A program made the position numbers and the translations under genes. A DNA stretch of 64,000 nt from Apostichopus japonicus. Lineage: Eukaryota; Echinodermata; Holothuroidea; Aspidochirotida; Stichopodidae. Shown piece after piece: positions 38,071 through 51,015 of the stretch (position 1 is the first letter of the stretch; every line of letters starts with the position of its first letter). The stretch spans positions 32,272,501 to 32,336,500 of the forward strand of contig NC_092568.1 of assembly GCF_037975245.1 (NCBI RefSeq), in the 5' to 3' direction. Below the pieces are notes generated by a model that was not told where the DNA came from, ran no database searches, and saw only the letters and a list, made by a program, of their open reading frames with translations.

Positions 38071-41000
38071 TTATTCTCTGGCAGTAACTCGAAGTGTTAT
38101 GCCTTTGTCTGGAGTAGGGTTCACCTTTCCCATTTTAATAGGAACCTGTGGGAGCAAATAGATGGATTCATTAAGCAACCAAGCCAAGAGACTGAATGAT
38201 TATTTGACATGTTTATATGAAAGCATTTAATAAAATGTAAGTAATATGTAAACGATACACACCAGATTTCTATTGTTGTATCATTGACTCAAAGCGATCG
38301 GCGAGGTCACTGCACTTAAGTTCAACCAAGAGCTACATATTTACATGGACTACAGACTTTGACCTTTGTTGATCTGTTAACCAGCACTGACCTCATCCCA
38401 ACCTTTGGCCTCCACTAAAAACAAAAAGGGCATTGTGCTTCACAAGGTCGCTTCACATACCAGCTCATCCATATACCATCCATATACCATTTCCAATTAT
38501 GGAGTTATTGTGTTTAAAAATCAAGGTGTTACATACACTACACTGTGATTACAGCATCACATCAATTCATCTTATCTACAGCAAGTGTTCAAACATAACA
38601 TCCTCTAATTTTGTTTTATTATGTGTTGATAAACGTCAGAATATTAACTACACATGTACCAGGTCCAATGGACTAATTCATGACATGCAGTACATAATCA
38701 GTAGTTCAGTACATAATGCTTCAGGAAATAATTAGTTCATTAACATGACAGAAATAGGCTTTCCAAATAAATGTTTCCAAGTAATAAATGTCGAATGTAG
38801 TGGCATGTCAGAAGCCTCCATTAATTGAAAAAAAAATGCTCACAATTTATTATGATAGGAATCAAGAAACAACATCAGAATTAATATTCTATAACATAAG
38901 CAGCTTTACATGCAAACTACCTGGTCAATTTCTGGAATCTATTTATCAATCCAATTCCTTGCCAACTGCTTACCATCACATTAAATGTCTACAGACTTCA
39001 CACTCCATAAGAATGCTAATCATTTCAAACCAAACCCTGCCCCACCCCTCACCAACTTGTACATCCCAATAAATTCATTTCTTTATTGAAAAATCATCAG
39101 TTTGCAACTACCTGAGAACAAGCACCACCAAACTCAACAATCCTAATGGGAGGGGTGGTAGGGGGGGTGGGAGGGGTGGAGGTGAAGAGAAGATGGTTAT
39201 CAGTGTATCATTTCATTAGCACCTCAGTGTTAGCACATATGTGCAGTCTGCTTTGTTTGACCAATGAAATGTTTACTTAAGCAAAAAATGACGGATGAAT
39301 TTATCACTCAATGATGGGCAGATGACAAAAATGGAAGTTCTTTTCTAATTTCTTCAAGTCATGTTATCATGCATGGATATTTTCCTAACTACTAAAACCA
39401 CACATGTTAGTTGTTAATAATATCTTGTGCTTAACTGTCAGAGTACTGAAAATATATGACCATAAAGCTGGTTCGGCAACAACAGAGGTATCCTCAACAT
39501 CACCTCATGTTTCCAAGAAATTCAAATTATGGTTGCTGATATTTTGTCTTAACAATTACTTACATCTGTCTTCTCACAAGGCTCAAACTTAAAATTTTGA
39601 ACCATTCTGACCAAAGCCGTCTTAAGAACCAGCATAGCAAATCGCATCCCAATGCAGTTTCTAGGTCCTGTACCAAATGGCAGATATGAAAAGGGGTTTC
39701 TCGCCTCTTTGGCTTCCTTGGTGAATCTGCAGAAAATTAAACCAGAGATATAATTAAGAATCACATCTATCAATTACTAGAAAGCTAACAGGCTTACCAA
39801 TTCCTTGTCATGTTGCATACATCTGTAGTTGAAGTGCAAGGACACACATGACTCTTTGATTTCATCCTAGTTATGCTTATATGATATAACATACTGACAA
39901 TAAAAATACAAATATGGTCCATGAATTCACTGTTCCCTTGATAATTTAATTGCAGTTGTACCTAGTACTTAATCTGTATTATATGTAGACTGACATCATG
40001 CCATAACTCATGAACGAAGCACTGATGGATCTCAAGTGATCAACTGAAAAAGTAGCTGTCACCAAACACACAGAAGGGATCAAAGTTCACTTAATTCAAA
40101 ACATTTGTTCAATGCAATCAACCCAACAAGCTGACTGAACTGACACACAAATGGACACACAAAGAATACAAAAATACATATATGTATGGGATTTGTGGTC
40201 AAGATAAAATGAAATCGGACTTGCCTCTCAGGATCAAATTTCTCTGGGTCCTCCCATTGGTCAGGGTCATGATGTAAGGCCATGATGTTGACAAAGAGCT
40301 GCTGCCCTTTCTCAAAATGATATTTGCCTATCGTAATAGGTTCCTGACAGACACGATCAACCCTGTAGAATAACAAATATCTTCAATAAGTTTGTCTACA
40401 TTGGCAAATTGACCCGTTTTGATGATCATAAATTAAAATGGCAGTCTACGAACACTTGAAAGCGACCAGGCATAAATTTACAAGGATGAAGCTGTTGTAG
40501 TAGAAAAGGGGAGAAAGCACTTACACAGAAGCTGGTGGATAGCATCTTAAAGTCTCACTCAAGACCATGTCCAAGTACTCCATCTTGTTAACAGTGTCGT
40601 AGTTCACTGAATCCCGATCGGGTGCCTTCTCCTGTATCTCCTGAAACAACCTCTCTTGTACTTCAGGGTGGGTAGCTAGTGAGTATGCCGCAAGGCTTAA
40701 GGCAATATTGGTGGTATCATAGCCAGCTAAAAAGAATAATAAGGTCTGCAAAAAGACAAAAGGAGAAGAATAAAATACATACAATCCAGGGTTAACAATT
40801 TCCATATATTCATCGTGCCTGAGACTGTCAGCATAAGTTTGCTAGCCACAAAAACAAACTTCAAAAACAGAAAGAAAAGTGATTGGACTATTCGATCCAA
40901 ATCTTTTATTCTTATTTCATTTAAAAGTGAATGATCGAGTCCCCCGGATGCCTAAAGTCTAAGTAAGGCCCAAGTCTGGTCTGTGGACTGAAGCATTAGT

Positions 41001-44000
41001 AGTTATTAACATGATCATGAATTAGTGTAAATTCAAAAGATCACAAGCTCCTTGTTTTACAGACATTGCTAGTTAGTAAAATTCCTACTTTCTCTTCTTT
41101 AGTGGAAACAAATCACTGAACTTCCAGTTTTGATGTCTTTTTCGTCCGTAACAAACTTGAAGCATTTAATGCCTTGAATCTAAATACAGATAATGCAGTA
41201 TGTTCAACAAGACTGTCTTCTAGTTTTATATCACTAAATTAAATTGACATGGACTATTTAAACATTTGAAGTATGAAAGATAATAACTGCAATGATGGAC
41301 ACATATTATACCACTCTGTACTGTAGTACCTCAATCAAGACTGTAATGGCTTGGATAGTAGAGACAAAATTAAATAAGTTTCAATCAGAGAAACATTTTG
41401 TTTCTTCTTCGTTGCACTATGACCAAGGGTAAAGAAAAATTGGCATCAAGAACCAAATAGTGCCTCCCACATTTTGTCAAATGGCACCCTGAAAGTATAT
41501 TTTAGGCCCACTTTTGGAAAGGGGCTACTTGATTCAGAAAAGACCTAAGGTTCTTGAAAGTTTCTCTCACTCCTGTCATTCACCGAGTTAGGTAACACAT
41601 CACAAAGGGAAATTTTGCAGGCAACAACGCTCATCAATCTTCTAAATTCTTCGAAATATAAGATCTTTGCGAACAGAATCTAAGGCAACAACTTACCTGA
41701 GCTATGATTTCGGCATCAGTGAGGTCAGTCTTATTACTTTTGCCTGAATCTTCTCCAGCAATTTCAGGAATATCTTCACTATCATTACTCCCTTCGTTGG
41801 TCTTGTGAGCATTAACCATCAATTGTAAAATGTCCACTCGCTGCAAATAAAGAATGCAATGGAAGAGATTACAAAAGTATAACATGTATGTACTCTCTTG
41901 ACAAATATTGATTGATTGACTGATTGATTTGTTCATTCATATATTGATTGACTGATTGATTTGTTCATTCATATATTGATTCATTGATTGATTGGTTGAT
42001 TCATTGATTGATTTGTTCATTCATATATTGATTCATTGATTGAATGAACGATTCATTAATTAATTCCATTAATTGTTTCAATTATTTATGTGTGTGAACC
42101 ATCATCCTGAATGATCATAATTAATGTACAAATATTGAGAACACTTTAAACTGAATCCATGCAAATGATTAAAGCAGTACATCCTAATGATTTCATCAAT
42201 ACCTTCCAATTTAAAGGAGATCAGTATTGCTACAAAATCCACCACTTTGAAAGTTCTCCATCAGTTAGTTTTGAAACCACATAGTGGAACAGCCGTTTGC
42301 ATTTGCCCAGAATGTTTGCCGATGGTCCAATAGTACGACTGGATAGGATTCATTTGATCGATCAGTCAGATACTATCCTACATCGGTATGTTGATCCATC
42401 TAAAATCTGCATCAAATGCTCTCGTATAAAATGTTGAGAGGCATCACAAAGCCCGTCGGCTTTCTGCTTAGTACAATGTCTTGACACACTCACTGCATTT
42501 GAATATTTCTTTCATAGTGCTCAGAAATAGAGCAGCCACTTCCGACCACATTGAGGAACCACATCGAAGAAACAGACAAAAATCAGCTTCAGGGAAGTAA
42601 ATGAACCGTTCTATTTTTCTCTGAGGGATTTGCGGAAGATTAATTATTACGGCTAACCAAGTTACCCTCTTTAAAGTTTAGATGAATAAATGGGTTTCCA
42701 ACACACAAAAAGTAACATCAAGATTACCTTATTGACATGATAGCTCACCTTGACTTCTTCATCTTGTCTTATATGCATGGCTTGTTGGGTAACATCCACG
42801 AAGAACTTCTTGGCTTTATTCGCAATGAGCCCAACATCAAAGTAGTTGCAAATAGGACCAATTTGGGGAAGAAATACTGTAAGAGAGAACAACAGAGAAA
42901 TAGCTGACCTTTTTCTTTCTTAATTTCTATGGGGCTATGAGAAGTGGAAACGTCACGAAACACTGGCATGTGTTAACATATTTATGCATTGATTCATGAT
43001 AACAAACTTACTTGAAAGTATCAGGAAAGGATTGTAGAAATTTATATCCACAAATGCTCTTGCATTCTTGACAAAAGGACTGTCGGGATTTTCCTGTGAG
43101 TCAACTTGAATGCCAAAACCTCCTTTAGCAATGCAGTCCATGGTCATGTTGCCAAAGATTCTGAAATAAAAAAACCCATTGTTTTAAAGACTTTGACCCC
43201 CTGATGAAACTCAAGTGATCATGTGCATAATTCGTACAAGCTTTACTTTTGCAGTTTTTGTATTCACAAGGTTTTCAGACTTTGAATGACCTTTGACCAC
43301 CAATATTAATAGGGGTCTTAAACTCACCACGGGATCTACATACTAAGTACGTGTTTCACCTAAGCTTCACTTTGTGACTTTTTGTATATACAAGATTTTC
43401 AGACTGTGACCCTGTTGGTCTCAAAGGACCTTGACCTTTGACCAATTTCAATAGTGTTTGTACACAGTAAGGTATGGGGTATCTGCAAAGGGGCACTCCC
43501 CCTCCCCCCTCCCCACCTGAAAATCATAGTAAAAAATGCAAGAATTATCTTGTCCCCCTACCTGGACTCCCCCCCCCCCCATATATAATCCAGTACGCTG
43601 TTTTTGCTTTACTGAATCACTATCAGAGATTGTTGAATATTACAAGTACCAAAGATCACCAATACACTGACCCAACCTCACTAAAATATAGATAAATTCT
43701 ATAAGATCCATCAAAATAAGAAGTCAAAATAGATCCTGTCCTCAACAGTGAAAGCCAGAGAGTGTCATATCCTGGTGTCTACAGGTAAAAAGGTCCCCAC
43801 ACATTATGAGATTCATACAAGATTCCCTTCTTGAAGCATTGTGTTTTCAAGGTTAACATGTTTTTCTCTGCTGGCCTTAAATTACCTCTGATCTCCACCA
43901 TTAATTACCAATAGTCATCTTGAACTCAATTAATTGTGAATCCCCTTCCTTTCACTTTAAAGGCGATGCCTTCTTTAGTTGCTATTAGATAAAGCTTACA

Positions 44001-47000
44001 AAAGCACTTCATCGACATGTACTAGAACTGCAAAATGAAACTGGGGGGGGGTAGGTGGTGAGGGAAGGGAGAGAAGGGGTGGTTCTGTTTGTTTTGTTTT
44101 TTCCGTTCTCTTTTCTAATTGTAAATTCTGTATTTTTTTCAGGGAGTGTCACTACCCGACAAGCCCTATAGGATTTTTTAGTACACTTCCTTTCACAAGT
44201 TTTGTTTCTTATCTCCTTCTATGTCATATGTCATACTTATTCTTGTGATAGAACAAAAATGAAAAAATGAAATAAACTAATAAGTGATTCATAAAAGATC
44301 TCCTTGATTGAGATATCATGTGTACACGGTTTCCATTCCTGGTAAGAGCTGATAAGGAGGAAGATCTTACTCAGTTCCATAAGTGAAGCATTGCAGAATC
44401 GGATTCCACTTATCTGTGTTTCTTCAATATTTGTTAATAGGCCTCTTATTGAGCAAAGTTCACAGCAATACTTCAATCCTGGCAATTTTTGTTGGAGATA
44501 CCTTACTTCCTTTTTAACATGACATAATATAACAGAACAGGGAGTTACAACTTTGCAGTGTGATTTCACATATATACCTCCACACATGACAAGATAAAGT
44601 ATCATTCTCTTTAATTCCAATTTGTTTATGAAGAGTCCTGAGCTAAGTCTATGCCACTGCTAGCAGGCTTTATCTGTTTCATAGACAAAATGTCAGGTGA
44701 AAATACTTCTAAAATTGAAGCACGATACTGATGCTTACACATGTATCACTGACCACATATCAATACATCAATGAACAAAACGCCATTACCAACCTTCCAT
44801 TCAGATATCACAAAACACAACTTTACACGTTCACATTCAAAAGATGGTTGCCTTAGATGCTTGGCCACCTCCCATTCAGCCATCCTCCTCCTCCTCCCTC
44901 CCTCCCCGACCCTCTACCCTCAACTGTGAGAGAATAAGCAAACTAAAACTTGACTTGGTGAAAACAACATATTTCCAAATGATATTTTAACAGCTTTACA
45001 GAGTTACCATTGATGAAAACCACAAACTTTACTTTTCATTAAATGATTTAAATCAGGCACATGCTTTCTTGACCAGTGATATGAATCAAACTTACTTTTT
45101 GACCTCAACATCTGGGTCAATACTTATTTTAGTCCTCATGTGCTTGATGAGTGAATCGCAGCTGTCATTCAGGAGAGCAGCAATCTTTAAACAGAATGAA
45201 ACACAAAATTTTGGGTTAACTTTTACCGCTTACACAAGTTAGTGTAAACTTCCCTTGAGCAAACACTGCACACAATGTGAATAGTCCCTACAGTACACTA
45301 CTATACTGTAGAACAGTTCTCTGCCTTTTGGCTAAGATCATGTGTAGTATCTGTTTCTTTTGAGGGGAATGGTCATGCACACCCGACGATGATCACACAG
45401 TCACAGTCCCGATGCAGGGGGACTGGGGTTAAGAGCGGATCAGTCGTTCGATTTTTGTGCCCAGGTTCTTTCCTGGGCGATTTTTTCTTAAAAAGTAGTT
45501 CTTGAAGACAATCAGTGCATAACAGCAATGGGTTAAAGCCTGTGTTTGTTATAAAGACACAAGAGGAGCAATCTCAATACCACTGATATGTAATTGTTGA
45601 GATTTATGCTGCGGTGCACACATTGTAAAATGTCGATGTAAAATTCTCTATTTATCACTACTTTTGACCAAGGAAGTTGTGAAATAATTCCATCAATATT
45701 TTTTTTGTCTTATTGATGAAAGGGAACATGAGATTGAAACGAAAGTGGACAAGATTCTTTCATTCTGCATTTATAATAACACTGACTATAAATTCATGAT
45801 TTTCAAACAATTGTTGGCAGAAATATCAACATCCAAAATTTATCACACCAGTGTGGCACTAAGAAAGGAATTTATAGTCTGTGTGTACTGTATGTTAACA
45901 TTTATTCAGCCGCTTCCAGGGGCGTCGGAAGCTATTTGGGATTGGTACGGCAGATCAGAGCGTGGCCATCTATCATAATTATCCGGGAGACGTTTGTTAG
46001 GTAAAACTACGCTACGCGCCACCATGGTTATCGAGTAGTGTAATGGAGAAAATTTTGAAAAAAATGCCTCCCAGATTGCAGGAAATGGCACTTGCCGAGC
46101 TTGAAAACAAGACCCCTTACTTTTTTTTTTTTTGCGCCGTGAATATTGGTCCGGCTCCGACGCCCCTGATTTCACTTACCGGTTTCATTTTGCTGGCACT
46201 GAATGCTGGTGTAATGGTGTTTCGTACTTTCCTCCATCGTGAACCTTGCAATGCTGTCAGTGCCTTGTTCAGAGGGTAATCGTCAAATGGTGGAAGCTGG
46301 CAAAATTAAAGTACAAACCCTGTCTATGCCAAAAAGCTTCTTTTTTTTTTTAAATTTCCTCCAAGAAATGAGCATAATGAATTTTACCTTCATGTTTCAT
46401 TAGCTCAAAACCTGAAGTTACATCTTAAATTATCACTGTGTATTATCTGCAACCATCTATGGATGCTGATACCACGCTTTCTTTGCATCTCAAATAAATT
46501 TGTAACACTTAATGCACCAGATAAACTTGGTCCCATGGACTTTAATGATAAGGTGGTCATGACAAGCCCCTTTTGAGATGTAATAATCGGTATATGTACA
46601 GTACAGTATATTCTTCAGATTAGAAAAAACTGTTACATTGACTTTCTCACAGATGTGCTTAATAAACGGTAGCTAGCACTGAGAGTGAGAGGTTGTGTAC
46701 CCAGTATTTGCAATTGGCCTACTGTACGTGATAATAGTGGGGCTACAGTAGAAGTTTCAACTCATTAAACAGGTGAACCAATAGTCATGACCAGGCTGAC
46801 ATTATAGTAATTTTGTTGACACTACAATGGTTCTGGAACGTGTGTGGTATAGTTAGGTACATGGTACTTGGTTATCTTGTTGGCTTGATGACAGAAATCA
46901 CAGGAAAATGTTAAGATAATTAGAAAAAATTTGGAATTCAGAATTTCTAATGTTCTAATGGGGAAAATGATGGGGCCAATGAAATCAACAGGTTTAGGTT

Positions 47001-50000
47001 GTTTTCAGAAGTCTTTCATATAATAAATTTCACACAATAGTTTACTTCTGTACTGTATGCCAATTAGACCTGGCCAGTTAATTGGCATGAGTACCCACAG
47101 CTCTCATAAAGTAATACCATCTACTGTACTAGACAAAATTGCTCAATTTCATCTCCTAGGCTGAACAAGTTTGCACTGTATTTGTCAATTCTTGTATACA
47201 TACATGAAGGTAGTTTGTTGTTGTGACTCACCGTACGATTATAAAAATGTGAAAAGTTTCTGACCATGACTTCTTTCAAGATTTCAGGATCGTGAATTAA
47301 GATAAAGGGGCTACCAAGGAAAAGCCTGTATAATGACGAGAGAGAAAACAAATGAAAACCATATGCTGGAATTAAAAATGAAATATTACTTTATCAGTTG
47401 TTTTTTCTTGACATGTAACTTCCAGAATAATACTTCAGTTTTAAAATTATTTAACAATTTTGTGTTATTCTGAAAAGAGGAAAGAAGAGATCTCAAAAGT
47501 TTTCTGGAATGAGATTCAAGAAACTCAACTTAAAATGCTTTCTCTTTTTCTACTTTGTGTTTTCTCTGTCATAAGTATTTTTTCTTTGTCACAATAGGAT
47601 TAGATTCTAATATTTGATGCAATGATAATTGTACTTCTCTTAGCAAATGTTGCAGAATGGATATTGTCGGAACTACCACTCACATTAGGCCCATTGAGCA
47701 TTCTATTGGAAAATGCAAAGATACTGTAACCAACTGAATATTTCCCTTTGAAGTTATATATAAAAACTCATATATTCTTGCTAGTTGATTACAACACTCT
47801 AACCAGGGAGTTGTTTCAGTAACAACTCCGTGCTCTAACAAATGAACAAGAATGCTTTGGTGGATAATCGTGTGTTCCTGATTTTTGCAAATAAGGTTCA
47901 AAAGATCAGTCCAACTTTTACTAAAAAAGGACCAATCATATAAGAAAAACAGAAAAAAAAAACTTCATTGCCATTTACAGATCTACAGATATTCTTTTGG
48001 AAGACATTACTAGCTGAGTAGTTTCACTATATATCCTTGAGAAGCATTCCAATCAATTCCTATCAACTTATCAGGTGTCTCTCACAAATAAATTACGAAC
48101 TACGATTTTTGCTTGTAAAAATCATGCCATTATTTACAAAAATAAACACTAGACAGTTAAAAGAAACTTACCCATGGACCTTACTGGGATGCTTGCCCAT
48201 ATCCAGTGTCACCTGGATCAAACCCTAGGGATGGGAGAAAAAAACAACAAAAAACATGTGTGTGTGTGTGTATAGCTCTGTCTAACATTTGAACTACCCA
48301 AGACATTGAGAACCAAAGTGGAAATCCTATAAATAAAACATTTTTTTTCAATATTTATTTGGCTGAACACTCATACAAGAACAAGTGTTTTGTGCTAAGA
48401 AATCAGATGTAACAACACATAAATTTAATGAAATATAATGAAGTTGGACTGACATTCAGGATTGAACTGGTTGTTTCTCAGACAACCTTCTTAAGGTTTC
48501 TATGTTGTCTGAACAGCATGAGGTAAGTTTGCTAACAGAATGAGAAAAAAAAGAAGAAAAAAAATCAAAATTTTTAATAGATTGTCGTACTCAGATAAAA
48601 TACTCACATGGACAGATTGAGTAGACTAACTTTATAGGAAATTAAGTTGTCTCATTTGCCTAAAACTAAAATGAACCAAATAACTACAAATTTTGAATAC
48701 ATTTATGTTATTAACACTTCTAATATGGTACCTAAAGTAGTAAAATGTATCCTCTGTTATAATGCATACTGTGCAGTACGGTACTACTTTGTTCATCATT
48801 TTTGTTCAGAATGTTTTTTGGTGCAGAAAGTTCACAGGTAGAGAAGTTTAGAAACATGATTTATACTTTAGCAGCCACACATCTGCTCAGTGTAGGGTGG
48901 TTAAAGTGGTATGACGAAATGAAATTACCTTGCATCATGTACTGTTTATACATAGAAAATTGTTCCAGAACTGCTGAAAGCTGTCTAACAAGCTACTAGT
49001 TTACCAAGCTGAAATTAGTCACCAACTGTAACTTAATGCAACATGCCAATGGCACATAGAACATAACACATTTCAGTACCTTTGTTAACATCTTGTGGTA
49101 ATGTCCAATGAATGGTAGTGGTCGTTCACATGGGATACCCTTCCGCTTAAAAAATGATTTCTTCCAAAAATCATACCTGTATCCATATATGGAAGAGACA
49201 TAAAATTATGTAGTTTGCAAATCAATTTATGCTTTGAGGGAGAGGGAAGGGAGAGGGAAGTGGGGAGGGGTGGTATTTGTGAGTATTAAAGTGACTATAA
49301 AAGCCAGCTAAAAATCAGTTTAAGTTAATGATATAAAACCATACATAATTCAGATACACGTTGATGCTGCCATATCAATGCCAAAAATGACAATGATAAA
49401 CACATGAAAATTAAATTTAAAATATTGATAAATTTGTTAACATTTTATGCATTGCAATTTAAACATACACAGATTTGACAATATTAAGTAAACTTTGGCA
49501 GTTCAAAGTCCCATATTAAACACCATTCTTGAACCCACATGCATGAAGTACGTGTTGGTTACTTATCACAGGCGCTCTCAGGGATTGCCACATTATTTTT
49601 TCATTAGGCTATCATCAGTATTTGTTGAAGACTTTTGCACACCATTTCTGCATTCCACTCATATTGGTTTTTAGTAAATTTATGAATGAACATTATGTTC
49701 CTCAGGACTGGAGATCTTCCTAAGGATTTGCCCTAGTTTTTTATATAAGTGGGAACTCATATTGGTCAGAATAGCAGGACCCCAAAATTAAGTTTCCCTT
49801 TGTATGGGTAGATTGCTATGGTGGTGGCTTGGTGGAAGGATTGAAGGAGAGACATAGGGAGCAGAAAGAGAGGGCATGTGTACACTCCAGGGTCTGGTGC
49901 AATCCTGTTTATTGACATACAATCACAATATAGTACTGTAGGCTACTCTAACAAGTAACAGTAACATATCCCTAGCTAACTAGTAATACTCACAAGTTTA

Positions 50001-50561
50001 TAACCACACCCAAGCAACCTAGTTGCCCAACCACAAACATACAGGAAGATTAACAGTTTACCATAATATAATACAATGAGACCAGAGTCAGCAGATGATT
50101 ACATAATATTATCTTGGCATGGAGACATTGCAAGTAATTACTATACTAATAAAATAAAATAAAACTGTTAGCAAACTGCTTATCCACTAGATAGCCAGCT
50201 GTTTAGGAGAATGTGTAAAAGTAAGTTGGCCTGACGTTACGATCCTAGTAACAGGATCTTCTTCAAAGGCTAAATGACAAGTAACAGACGGGACGAAAAC
50301 ATGCACAGAATACAGACAGGTTAATGAGCATGGTGAACACAAAGAGATAGATGTAAGTTACAGGTAAGTATCAATAGGCAGTAGATACATGCTACAGTAT
50401 GTAGGCTGGAACCCTACAGACTTAACAGTGTATCACCGTTCCCCTCGAAAGGGAACAGATGCTACACAATTGATCTTAGCCAAAAGGCCGAGAAGCGATC
50501 ATACTTACGAGATTACGACTATAGCAACTGCTCCAATTAATGTCCATGTTAGGGTCTCCAT
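38071..50561 (-). CDS. Cytochrome P450, CYP3-type (P450-B), 13 exons, 506 aa
   Basis: Tandem paralog of P450-A. Exons in transcript order: 50509-50561, 49080-49176, 48172-48224, 47232-47325, 46180-46296, 45096-45184, 43012-43160, 42749-42876, 41697-41840, 40525-40745, 40225-40362, 39564-39726 and 38071-38145. They sum to 1521 nt; eleven exons equal their P450-A counterparts in length and the other two differ by 3 nt each. The N-terminal anchor is [22 protein letters not shown] (W120), the I-helix AGYDTT (D318), ExxR (E372-R375) and heme Cys452 in [14 protein letters not shown] are all present, so catalysis looks intact. The intron after exon 11 starts GC (GCAAGT) instead of GT, and intron 2 has a weak GTACTG donor. 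Repeats sit 9 nt and 11 nt past exons 1 and 5. A predicted ER monooxygenase, substrate unknown. Confidence 0.93.
41906..42070. repeat. ATTG-rich tandem repeat in P450-B intron 8
   Basis: Runs of ATTGATTGACTG alternate with TTTGTTCATTCATATATTGA, with a higher-order period of about 40-55 bp. It begins about 65 bp upstream (on the minus strand) of exon 9. Confidence 0.85.
44085..44285 (+). mobile_element. LINE 3' end fragment
   Basis: The phrase TTTTTTTCAGGGAGTG, then TATAGGATTTTTTAGTACAC, then TTCCTTTCAC and an A-rich AAATGAAATAAACTAAT end parallels the 3' untranslated region of the LINE at 61860-61969, at much lower identity. It is probably the tail of a related family, inserted in P450-B intron 6. 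Confidence 0.65.
45316..45486 (+). ncRNA. U2-snRNA-like sequence with Sm-like site and 3' hairpin
   Basis: The first ~40 nt match the 5' end of U2 snRNA, including CCTTTTGGCTAAGATCA and the branchpoint-pairing GTGTAGTATCTG. The remainder is not U2-like, but it ends with an Sm-type element ATTTTTG (45451-45457), a 7-bp hairpin (GCCCAGG at 45459, CCTGGGC at 45472) and a run of six Ts. That is the order seen at the 3' ends of snRNAs. It lies in P450-B intron 5, antisense to the gene. It could be an snRNA-derived retroposon, a degenerate U2 copy or an expressed small RNA. The 50222-50499 element shares the first ~75 nt. Confidence 0.6.
45917..46168. mobile_element. 252-bp MITE with CAGGGGCGTCGGA termini
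   Basis: Begins CAGGGGCGTCGGAAGC and ends GCTCCGACGCCCCTG, an almost perfect terminal inverted repeat of hAT-like style. No coding capacity. I found no matching 8-bp flanks, so the superfamily is unproven. Its right end lies 11 nt from the end of P450-B exon 5, directly after the GTAAGTGAAAT of the donor. Confidence 0.75.
50222..50499 (-). mobile_element. U2-snRNA-headed SINE-like element
   Basis: Read on the minus strand it begins ATCGCTTCTCGGCCTTTTGG followed by CTAAGATCA and a TGTAGCATCTG variant, the start of U2 snRNA. A GTTCCC...GGGGAAC hairpin and unrelated body follow. The 3' part contains a GATCCTGTTACTAGGATC hairpin then GTAACGTCAGGCC, a phrase of a kind seen in LINE or SINE tails. 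It starts 9 nt after P450-B exon 1, in the same orientation as the gene. The first ~75 nt are shared with 45316-45390; the remainder differs. The left boundary is approximate. Confidence 0.65.
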
Positions 50562-50879
50562 CTTTTTTGCTACAAAGGAACGGATTCGCAGTTCCAAACA
50601 GCACTATTGAAAAAACAGACTGTTATCGTTCACCTTCACCGCTTAGAGAAAATTACTGCGCAGTGCTATGTCAATTTTGCTATGCACTGCCCCAAGAATT
50701 ACGTAATATCGTAATATTACGTAATCGCGTCACAAGCTAAATATAGCTGAATGCGGCATACTCTTATATAGTCTAGTTTAGTAGCTAAAAAGGATCAGGA
50801 GGGACACTCAAGTCACCATCAATGGCACGATAGGACAGAGACAAAAACTGAAGACACAAACACTCAGACCCGAAAACAA

Positions 50880-51015
50880 TGCTTAAAGTGCTTGTCCAAA
50901 GCATTCTTAAACCCATTGACACTACTTACAAGTACAACTTTCTCAGGCAAACCGTTCCACTCATACACAACCCAATTAGAAAAAAAGTTATGCTCCTATC
51001 ATATCATACGCAATT
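50880..51015 (-). pseudogene. Relic of a LINE RT C-terminus
   Basis: The minus strand encodes FFSNWVVYEWNGLPEKVV followed by SVNGFKNALDKHF, the characteristic C-terminal end of many LINE RT proteins. A stop codon lies just upstream in frame, so it is a fragment. Sequence up to about 51250 is shared in part with 35600-35760 and may belong to the same repeat. Confidence 0.7.

Noticed and set aside
45906-46279. Frames overlapping P450-B exon 5 and the adjacent MITE
   Set aside because: Chance frames; the exon is read on the minus strand with clear splice sites.
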